Source: a virus. From it: DNA of 42,329 nt. A program made the position numbers and the translations under genes. The notes below the pieces were generated by a model, which saw nothing but the letters and a program-made list of their open reading frames with translations, was not told where the DNA came from and made no database searches. The stretch lies in IMG/VR virus record IMGVR_UViG_3300031857_000425, positions 1 to 42,329 of that record; one strand, 5' to 3'. The number at the start of each line of letters is the position of its first letter. The first letter of the stretch is position 1. This document shows, one piece after another, positions 35,832-42,329 of the stretch.

Positions 35832-37552
35832 TAGACTGTAATGCCTCCAGTTACAGTAAGACCCCATGTGTAAGAGGTTGGTTTCTGCGGGATCTCGTTT
35901 AAGGCACAAATTATGTCATTAACAACAAGTTTAGTAACTCCACCGCCAATAACAGCTGTAGCTGTAATTGTTGTTCCAGAGCAAGCATAGGTAAATGTAG
36001 TTGTAGTTGGAATTGTTGTTACAACAAAGACTCCGTTAAAGTCGTTATCAACTCCAGTAACTTTTACAGTGTCTCCAATTTTAAGCCCATGAGCAGCAGT
36101 TGTACGTAATGTAGCAACTCCTCCAGCAAGTGTCTTTTGATCCACTACACGGGTAATATCTGCATCCGAACGAACAATTTTTGTAGGTTCGACAAAAGCA
36201 ACTCCGGGTACTGAGTTAATTGCAGATGTAATATCGTTAACTGTTACACGATCAGCAAAGATAACGTTATCAAATTGGAATAGTGTGTCTAATTTAGCTG
36301 TAACCTCAGAGAGAACAAGGCTTTGCTTATACTGAGGTAGGACAGTGATATCAGCATCGATAAACGCGTTAACGTATGATGGCGGTTGGAAAGTAATAGT
36401 TGTGTTAGCTGGAATCTTGTTGCTTAAATACGCCTTTAAACTAGTTACTGTATTGTTAAACACGTTTGAAGGCGTAACTCCGTCAAGGTTAACTCCTTTA
36501 TCACCAAACGGTGCAAAGTAAACAGTAACGCTTGTATAAACATCTGCAATTGCTACAGCCTTAGCTGCTCCGCCTTTAATACAAAGGTTAGCGTAATCAG
36601 AAAGTGATACAGCTCTTTCTAGTGTACGTAAACTCAATGGAGCATTAACACGAATGGCGTCGGTTGATTCAAAGTTTCCACCACCAGATGCAGCACCAGA
36701 GTCTGAAGCACTAATGTATTGGTTTAATACGCTAAGGCCTGATACACCATTAGTAAGAATGTACTTAATTGTGTTAACTCCAACATTTCCAGAAGATCCG
36801 CCACCAATACGATAAGTAGCTGTGATCTGAGCATTTACTGGTGGGATACGACCGCTTACGTTGTCACCAAAGACAACATAGGTAACGCCTTGGGCATTTG
36901 TATAGGTGCTAAAGACAGGGTCATAGTTTTGGTAATCAATTAAATATGGCACCTGTGTATAGCTGATACCGTTAACGGTTAAACTAACGCTCTTTTCAAT
37001 TACAGGGGTTTTAGAAAGCTTAAATACTTGGCTTGACTCACCATTAGAGGTACCAATAACTTCATTTGCAACGGTTACGCCTTGGTTTGCAGTTACTGTA
37101 ATTGATCCCGTAGCCGGCACCGTTACCGCTGTAGCGGTCTCAAAGATAATCTGTTGTGAGCTGCTGCTAGTAACGTTTGTAGTAGCTACCTGAGTTAGGG
37201 CTGGTACAACAATTGGGTTAGCAGTTGAGTTCTGAAAAGTTACTGTTACACGTGCAGCTGTGTTATTAGTTGCTTGGTACCCAAGGAGGCGAGCAAGCTG
37301 AAGTACGCTGTCGCGTTGGCTAGCTGTGGTAATAAACGACTCATTAGCAGCGCGATCAATGTAATAGTGCAACTGATCGCCCATGTAAGCAAACGCCTCA
37401 AGAATGGTCATACCAAAGTCAGCTGGATCGCGGTTTGTCCAGTTAGGGGCAAAATTAGGGATAAGAGAGACTAAGTCTTCCCGGATGGAACTGTAGTCCC
37501 TTGAGGTGTAATCGATCTGCGGGACATACTTTTTAACGGCCACTTCGTCCAT
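35831..37552 (-). CDS. Baseplate J/gp6-like protein
   Basis: The product is 573 residues. The N-terminal 120 residues ('YTSRDYSSIREDLVSLIPNFAPNWTNRDPADFGMTILEAFAYMGDQLHYYIDRAANESFI') match the start of baseplate assembly protein J/gp6, which joins wedge subunits. The core (ITATYRIGGGSSGNVGVNTIKYI) continues the family. A beta module of about 70 residues (471-539) with 'HGLKIGDTVKVTGV' is inserted near the C-terminus and matches those in the neighbouring tail gene. The start at 37552 overlaps the gp25-like gene by 20 bases. Confidence 0.88.
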   Translation of the reverse strand: MDEVAVKKYVPQIDYTSRDYSSIREDLVSLIPNFAPNWTNRDPADFGMTILEAFAYMGDQLHYYIDRAANESFITTASQRDSVLQLARLLGYQATNNTAARVTVTFQNSTANPIVVPALTQVATTNVTSSSSQQIIFETATAVTVPATGSITVTANQGVTVANEVIGTSNGESSQVFKLSKTPVIEKSVSLTVNGISYTQVPYLIDYQNYDPVFSTYTNAQGVTYVVFGDNVSGRIPPVNAQITATYRIGGGSSGNVGVNTIKYILTNGVSGLSVLNQYISASDSGAASGGGNFESTDAIRVNAPLSLRTLERAVSLSDYANLCIKGGAAKAVAIADVYTSVTVYFAPFGDKGVNLDGVTPSNVFNNTVTSLKAYLSNKIPANTTITFQPPSYVNAFIDADITVLPQYKQSLVLSEVTAKLDTLFQFDNVIFADRVTVNDITSAINSVPGVAFVEPTKIVRSDADITRVVDQKTLAGGVATLRTTAAHGLKIGDTVKVTGVDNDFNGVFVVTTIPTTTTFTYACSGTTITATAVIGGGVTKLVVNDIICALNEIPQKPTSYTWGLTVTGGITV

Positions 37553-37955
37553 TTCCTTCCACTAATAGCTCCCCGCTTCTGGAGAACAATCCGGTCTTAA
37601 TCTTTACGCTTTGTTGGGTGTCTTTATCATTATAACGGTAATAGACCTCAATAACTATGTTTCCATCAGCCGGGTCTACTGAGCCTTTGACGTTTTGAAG
37701 GGACAAGGCAGGTAAAAACTTTGAAAAAGCTCCACCGATAGTCTGTTGAATAAGGCTTACAGAATCATTGATGTTTTCAAACACTGTGGCGGCAACGCTA
37801 GTACCAAAGGTAGGGCGCATGATGCGCTCATTAAGGCTAGTCATGCAAACAAGGACTACCCGGTCTTGCCAGATCTTCTTTTCATCAGATGTGAAAGTCA
37901 CTGACCCATAGCTATCAAAAGCAAAGGGTAGTGTGATTGCTGTCTGGTATGCCAT
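37533..37955 (-). CDS. gp25-like baseplate wedge protein
   Basis: The product is 140 residues starting at ATG 37955, which overlaps the upstream stop. 'VVLVCMTSLNERIMRPTFGTSVAATVFENINDSVSLIQQTIGGAF' matches the GPW/gp25 wedge family ('...vl.T..geR.mrPdfG......f'). It forms the inner baseplate that joins the tail sheath. Despite its name the family has no lysozyme activity. Fits its neighbours: J-like and spike proteins. Confidence 0.9.
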   Translation of the reverse strand: MAYQTAITLPFAFDSYGSVTFTSDEKKIWQDRVVLVCMTSLNERIMRPTFGTSVAATVFENINDSVSLIQQTIGGAFSKFLPALSLQNVKGSVDPADGNIVIEVYYRYNDKDTQQSVKIKTGLFSRSGELLVEGNGRSGR

Positions 37956-38653
37956 TAGGCTATTTCTCCTATCCATAGTGGGAAGTTAGGGTCCCCGGCT
38001 AAATACATAACTCCAACTTTTGTTCCAGCATGCGGTTTATATTTACCAATTAAATTTAAAGTAGCAATAATACCTGGAATATTTGGGCGTGTTGGAGAAG
38101 TTAAAGAATTATGGCAAGTTAAAGCTACACTGTTGTCAGCAGAGCTAAATGCAAATTGTATGTAATCACCAACCTCAAGATCTACGATAAACGGTACGGC
38201 AGCTAAAACCTCGTTTGGGTTTCCAGCCATCGTCACACGACTGTTAGTATCTGGTATCGGTGTTCCATTTTTTAACACCCAAATATCTGCTTGAGCTGAG
38301 TTAGACCCGGGTTTTGAAAATTGAGCTGAAAATGCTAATAGGTAATCCCCAGATTCTTGAACCTTTATTTTTGTATTATCAACTAAAAGCATGTTGTTGC
38401 TGTCCGCTACTGTTGAAAAATTGGCAATTGTTGCTTGATTTGCTCCAGTAACCGTCTGATCTTCAGTGCTTATAACAGTAATGTATGGATAGTGGTTTTG
38501 TGAAAGACCCCCAGTAATAGAAGCAGCCCAGTTAGTTTCAGCAGATCCGGTTACTTGAGGTACCTGTAGTGTTACACGACCGCGGTTTTCTGGGTCATTG
38601 TTATTAACCACAATGCCTTCGTAAACTCCATAAAATCTTTGATCAAAGTTCAT
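37955..38653 (-). CDS. gp5-like OB-fold spike protein with inserted jelly roll
   Basis: The product is 232 residues. The first 60 residues (FYGVYEGIVVNNNDPENRGRVTLQVPQV.G....WA.S) and the last 30 (KPHAGTKVGVMYLAGDPNFPLWIGEIA) are the two halves of the gp5/VgrG OB fold that caps the tail tube. They are separated by a ~140-residue C1q/TNF-like jelly roll (about 60-203: '..ATIANFSTV....KIKVQESGDYLLAFSAQFS...IWVLKNG..I', 'DYIQFAFSSADNS'). In the usual short form the OB fold is continuous, so this is an insertion. No lysozyme or needle repeat is seen. The ATG overlaps the hub gene by four bases. Confidence 0.8.
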   Translation of the reverse strand: MNFDQRFYGVYEGIVVNNNDPENRGRVTLQVPQVTGSAETNWAASITGGLSQNHYPYITVISTEDQTVTGANQATIANFSTVADSNNMLLVDNTKIKVQESGDYLLAFSAQFSKPGSNSAQADIWVLKNGTPIPDTNSRVTMAGNPNEVLAAVPFIVDLEVGDYIQFAFSSADNSVALTCHNSLTSPTRPNIPGIIATLNLIGKYKPHAGTKVGVMYLAGDPNFPLWIGEIA

Positions 38654-39990
38654 CGCGCCCTCAATCTTTCTAGGCGCTCTGTAACAAATTGCTCTGTTAC
38701 TGGCTCTTCCACAATTGGGTCTAAAGATCTAGTGCCGCTTACCCATCGGGCAGGAGAAGTATCTCTATTGCTTACATTTAACTTAGCTCGGTTTTCAATA
38801 GTGCCAAAGCTTCCGCGCTCTGTTGCATTTACCGGTACTGTAATCCGGTTTAAATAGGTTACAGGGCGGATTTTTGTTTGACGAACTCCGTAAAGAACTT
38901 TTCTTATTGGGCGAGCTGGGGGGCGTGTGACTTCTCGACTATCTGGCCCAATAGAAGCTTCTCCTAATGAGTCAGAGCCTACGTGCAAAATAGTTGTATA
39001 GCGATGGCGGTTGCGTTCTTCTTCAATAATTTTGTGCTCAACTTTTAAAATAGTCCAAAAGCCAGAATAGTTTGAACCAATACCATTTAAGTAAACCGGC
39101 ATATCTGGTCGCAAAGATGCCGACCCTAATACTTCAGCAACAGCTCTATAGGGGAATGATCCGCGAAGGTCAGCGGCCTCTGACTCATACTTAGCTATTT
39201 CTGGGGTGTTAGCTACAGTGTCTGTTAAGAAAGAATCAAAGAATTCAGACTGTTCTTTTATTCTTGTAGACGCTTCTCTATTTTGTTGAGTAAATGACAA
39301 AGGAGTATTTGTAAATGTGTCAACGCCTGTAGCTGCTGGGGCCGATTTAACGTTTCCGTCATAATCCATATCTTCACCAATAATTGGTCTAAATGAGTAC
39401 AAAGTAGATCCAGCAGAGTCGTTTGCCTGTCGCATTGTAAAAGTTTTAGCTTCTTCTTTATAAAGATGAAAATCTTCGTGCATTGGTTGAAAATACAATT
39501 CTGTATTTGTAGCTCGAAGCGTGTAACCAGAGTGCTTAGCCAGTTTTACTAATAGTTCCCAGTCGGTATGACCGGATTGAGCAATTTGTGGGTAAACACG
39601 TGGGTGAGGCACCGAGTAGCAAACAAAGTTGTGCTTTTCTGCTATTTGTTGTGCTACCTGATCTGCCGTAATGTCTTTGTATATTGTTTGAGAAGGTTGG
39701 CGGAATGGGTAAGAAGCCCCAATAACAACCATTTCTGTAAAGTTTTTACCTGGTGTGCGGTCAGGTTTAATATGGTGGATATACCCGTAGATATCTCTTT
39801 TTTCGGTAACCGCGGCTATTGTTACCTGCACGGGAGATCCAGGATTAAGGATGTCATACGATACATCCCAATCTCTAAACTTAATTTTAATAATATCGTG
39901 TTTATATTTTTCTTGAATGATTTCAGCAGAGTACACAGAGGTAGGGCCAAAATCGGTTTCAGGAAAAATAACACGTATAAAATTAAACAT
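38650..39990 (-). CDS. Baseplate hub protein, gp27/gpD-like
   Basis: The product is 446 residues. It has the phage late control gene D / VgrG N-terminal pattern: 'GDIYGYIHHIKPDRTPGKNFTEMVVIGASYPFR', 'TADQVAQQIAEKHNF', 'WELLVKLAKHSGYTLRATNTELYFQP' and 'FWTILKVEHKI'. It forms the trimeric hub on which the spike stands. The C-terminal 100 residues are Arg/Pro-rich, perhaps for neighbouring contacts. It overlaps the LysM gene by 8 bases. Confidence 0.85.
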   Translation of the reverse strand: MFNFIRVIFPETDFGPTSVYSAEIIQEKYKHDIIKIKFRDWDVSYDILNPGSPVQVTIAAVTEKRDIYGYIHHIKPDRTPGKNFTEMVVIGASYPFRQPSQTIYKDITADQVAQQIAEKHNFVCYSVPHPRVYPQIAQSGHTDWELLVKLAKHSGYTLRATNTELYFQPMHEDFHLYKEEAKTFTMRQANDSAGSTLYSFRPIIGEDMDYDGNVKSAPAATGVDTFTNTPLSFTQQNREASTRIKEQSEFFDSFLTDTVANTPEIAKYESEAADLRGSFPYRAVAEVLGSASLRPDMPVYLNGIGSNYSGFWTILKVEHKIIEEERNRHRYTTILHVGSDSLGEASIGPDSREVTRPPARPIRKVLYGVRQTKIRPVTYLNRITVPVNATERGSFGTIENRAKLNVSNRDTSPARWVSGTRSLDPIVEEPVTEQFVTERLERLRAR

Positions 39991-40261
39991 TTGGAATCCT
40001 CAAAATTGTTCCAGGAGCAATAGAGGTAAAGTCTGTAATCTCAGGGTTGTACTCAGGGATGAGCCACCAAGACCTTGGATTTTGGTAATACTTAGCTGCA
40101 ATCTGGTCTAAACGCTCGCCTTGTGTGTATTGGTGCTCCCAATAGCTTAGGCGACCTAATGTTGAGAAAGTATAAAAAATAACAGGTTGTTCTGATTTAG
40201 TTGTGTTTGGGCTAAAAAAGTCAACAGTTGAGTACTCGTAACGAGATCCTTTAAATATCAT
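39983..40261 (-). CDS. LysM baseplate protein
   Basis: The product is 92 residues starting at ATG 40261 (TAATG overlap). Residues 42-91 (EHQYTQGERLDQIAAKYYQNPRSWWLIPEYNPEITDFTSIAPGTILRIPN) form a LysM/gpX-type module, which in myophages (tail protein X/gp53) helps connect hub and wedge rather than binding cell wall. The family is clear. Confidence 0.88.
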   Translation of the reverse strand: MIFKGSRYEYSTVDFFSPNTTKSEQPVIFYTFSTLGRLSYWEHQYTQGERLDQIAAKYYQNPRSWWLIPEYNPEITDFTSIAPGTILRIPNV

Positions 40262-41418
40262 TATCCAGCTCCAATTCCTGTACCAGCGAAGCATTCAATT
40301 GAAAGGGTAACTGTAGTTCTCATCGGTATCATATCTTGAGTAAACATATTGTGATTAATTGCAATGTTTGAAAGCCATCCAACATAGGATAAGTTGTTAA
40401 GTCGATCTGGGCCAAGAGATATGCCAAGAAGGGTAGGTTGTAGGTAACCAAGGTTAGCTGTGCGCTTACCCATTAAAGTTCCCCACTTTTCAACACCCAT
40501 ACCAGACCCGTTAATTGCTTTAAATAGGTACTCAAGATCAGCCATAGTGCCTTGGCGCATTAACGCCTCTAGCTGCTCGCCAAAAGGTTGTTTTTCTTGA
40601 CCTGGGTAGTAGGCTGTGTAAAATTTTGAATAATCATTAAAATCTTTAACTTTTGATGATCGAATACACGCAAAATCATTAACTCGGTCTAACAAAATAT
40701 TAAAGTTAACTGTTTCCTGACCTGGAAAAACACCAGACACAACACGTAAAGTGTCAGCAGCAGATGGGGTAATATCCATGTTTCTAGCTACGTTAGTAGA
40801 GATTTCTGACGGGTTCCAAAGGAATTGAAATCCCCATTTGCGGTCATCGTTTTTAAGCTCTACGCCTTCTGTAGTTTTAGCTAACTGCGCTGTAGCTTCA
40901 GCCAGGCTTTCTACTTTTCCAGAGTCTGTATTAAACTTTTGAAGAGCTGAAGCCGAGTGCCAGTACCAAATACGTCCACGACGGGTGCCGTGAAAAGACT
41001 CAGGGGTACTTGTGGCATTAAATACATCAGCAGCAAAATAACCGGTTTTATTATTTAAAACTCCAACATCCTGCGGCTCTTGCTCAACAGGTCGTACCGG
41101 CAAGCTCCAATTATGAGGAGGCAGATTAAACTTATAACCAATTGGATCTGGCACACCAACTTCAATGTCGTCCCCAGAACTTCCTCCAGCACTAGTTTTA
41201 GAAGCTGCTTGTGCCGTTTTGTCGGTTTCTACCTTGTTATTTTGAAGAGCACGTCGCTGCGCTTCTTCTTTGCTTACTGTTTCGTTTTCTAATTGAGCAG
41301 TAGTAAGAGCTAATTGTTTTTGTTGACGAGCAATTGCTTCTTCGTCAGTAGGCGTAGAACTAGCAGATACAGCGGTGGCAAAACCACTGCCTCCGTCAGA
41401 TAAAGTTGCAAAAGTCAT
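40261..41418 (-). CDS. Tail protein of the baseplate region
   Basis: The product is 385 residues. The first 90 are low-complexity, Ala/Gln/Glu-rich coiled coil (ARQQKQLALTTAQLENETVSKEEAQRRAL). The main part (KFNLPPHNWSLPVRP ... WGFQFLWNPSEISTNVARNMDITPSAADTLRVVSGVFPGQETVNFNILLDRVND) resembles the 'f..nPseis' beginning of baseplate proteins next to LysM genes in phages. Exact function is unknown; it may be the tube initiator or a chaperone-like adapter. Confidence 0.65.
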   Translation of the reverse strand: MTFATLSDGGSGFATAVSASSTPTDEEAIARQQKQLALTTAQLENETVSKEEAQRRALQNNKVETDKTAQAASKTSAGGSSGDDIEVGVPDPIGYKFNLPPHNWSLPVRPVEQEPQDVGVLNNKTGYFAADVFNATSTPESFHGTRRGRIWYWHSASALQKFNTDSGKVESLAEATAQLAKTTEGVELKNDDRKWGFQFLWNPSEISTNVARNMDITPSAADTLRVVSGVFPGQETVNFNILLDRVNDFACIRSSKVKDFNDYSKFYTAYYPGQEKQPFGEQLEALMRQGTMADLEYLFKAINGSGMGVEKWGTLMGKRTANLGYLQPTLLGISLGPDRLNNLSYVGWLSNIAINHNMFTQDMIPMRTTVTLSIECFAGTGIGAG

Positions 41419-42329
41419 TATTTACTAGCCGCCATTTCTATCATATTTGTATCTTGAAGGATACGCTTTACTGCTGCTGCAATATCTTCTGCATTTCCGC
41501 TTGGGACGTTGATATTAATTGTAACGCCTCCATAATTGTGAGCTGTTGTTGGTTTATTTGCATCAAAACCTGATGATCCAAAATATTGACTAAGTTGAGA
41601 GCTGGTAAGGTTTTTTGGACTAAAATTCTTTAATGCTTTAGAAAAAGCTCCAGTATTAACAGTTTCAATTAGCTGAGCAATATAGTCTGTCTCACCAGAT
41701 TCTTGTTTTGGAGTGTCGTCTGATGTATCTTGTCGTGGTTGTCCGCTTTGTACCCCAACAAGTCCAAGTTTTTTAGAGGTGTTATACCAAGCATCAGACC
41801 AACGCCCACTTCCATCAAATATTTTTTTTGCAGCTTTAGCATTTTCAAGTGGATCATATAGGTGTAAAGGTTCACGTTTAGGGTCGTTATATTTTTTCCA
41901 GTCTTTAAGAGATCTAATTTGGAATAAACCAATACTGTAGTCCCATTTATCGCTGGTAATGCCTTTATCACCCTCAGCGTTTGTTCTCCAACCTGACTCA
42001 AAACGTGAAACGTCAACAGCGTTTTCTAAGTCGTCTCCTTCAAAACCAGCCTGTGCCAAAATGTTTCTAACTTCAGCTTCATCAAGAGTTCTACCTTCAT
42101 GTGGAGCGTGTACACCGCCACCTTCGTGACGATTGCGTCGACCAACAAGATGATTAGGAATAATAACGCCATCAGTTTTTGGGATAAAAAGCTCAGGACC
42201 AAGCTCACCAACAATATATGGTTGCTCATCTGCAACTTTTCCACCCTTAGCTTTACCGCCAAGTCCCAACATTGCCAAGATTCCCTTAGCCATGTCTTGA
42301 CCTAAGCCGTTACCTCCACCAAGCATGGT
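41418..42329 (-). CDS. Tape measure protein C-terminus with lysozyme-like domain (partial)
   Basis: The frame continues beyond the right edge, so the 5' end is missing. The visible 303 residues start with Gly-rich sequence, then 'YIVGELGPELFIPKTDGVIIPNH', a hallmark near the end of tape measure proteins. A lytic-transglycosylase-like part follows, with the predicted catalytic Glu in 'DVSRFESGWRTNAEG' and 'DYSIGLFQIRSLKDWKK', then a final helix-rich tail. The tape measure sets tail length and the hydrolytic domain opens the cell wall on infection. The domain identity is good, but the full length is unknown. Confidence 0.8.
   Translation of the reverse strand, partial: TMLGGGNGLGQDMAKGILAMLGLGGKAKGGKVADEQPYIVGELGPELFIPKTDGVIIPNHLVGRRNRHEGGGVHAPHEGRTLDEAEVRNILAQAGFEGDDLENAVDVSRFESGWRTNAEGDKGITSDKWDYSIGLFQIRSLKDWKKYNDPKREPLHLYDPLENAKAAKKIFDGSGRWSDAWYNTSKKLGLVGVQSGQPRQDTSDDTPKQESGETDYIAQLIETVNTGAFSKALKNFSPKNLTSSQLSQYFGSSGFDANKPTTAHNYGGVTININVPSGNAEDIAAAVKRILQDTNMIEMAASK

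Overview
The window looks like a large piece of the genome of a contractile-tailed (myovirus-type) phage. The predicted host is an actinobacterium. The clearest host signs are a WhiB-family regulator, a DUF4192-like protein and the frequent use of TTG and GTG starts. The moderate G+C (judged by eye, not computed) and the gene mix (class II ribonucleotide reductase, PolA, Hsp20) would fit a freshwater actinobacterial host, but that is inference. No terminase, portal, capsid, integrase or tRNA gene was recognised, so the window is only part of the genome.

Left arm, 1-5841, plus strand. About fourteen small genes sit here, mostly of unknown function, and many overlap as ATGA or TAATG. The first four gaps have a repeated architecture. 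A terminator-like hairpin is followed by TTTGTGTTG, a CCCACCC tract, a second hairpin whose sequence differs between copies while its pairing is kept, a GAGAGA tract and one or two CGACACGCCG motifs (the last is degenerate in copy 4), and then the next gene. This repeated leader is the most novel-looking feature. A 504-base non-coding stretch (3379-3882) adds palindromes and purine tracts. The arm ends at a convergent terminator (5941-5971).

Middle, 5981-33026, minus strand. Reading from right to left in the direction of transcription, the order is: replication initiation (winged-helix protein, DnaC-like loader, SWIM-finger protein, DnaB helicase, CHC2/TOPRIM primase); dNMP kinase and SNF2-type helicase; a regulatory gap with a ribbon-helix-helix gene, a promoter and a perfect inverted repeat; a MerR-like protein and a probable ssDNA-binding protein; DNA polymerase A; a RecA-like recombinase; an Hjc-like nuclease overlapped by whiB; a Cas4/RecB-like nuclease; RuvC; small zinc proteins; SpoVS; Hsp20; a metallophosphoesterase; several small unknown genes; a nucleotidyltransferase-like protein; a HAD-like protein paired with a tRNA-guanine-transglycosylase-like (DpdA-like) protein; and the B12-dependent ribonucleotide reductase.

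Right arm, 33060-42329, minus strand. This is a baseplate and tail module: the end of a tape-measure protein with a lysozyme-like domain, a tail protein, a LysM baseplate protein, a gp27/gpD-like hub, a gp5-like OB-fold spike with an inserted jelly roll, a gp25-like wedge protein, a baseplate J protein, and a large gpI-like/receptor-binding protein. It reads directly into the replication module with no clear terminator. Nearly all minus-strand genes are packed with 1-20 base overlaps, implying long polycistronic transcripts and translational coupling.
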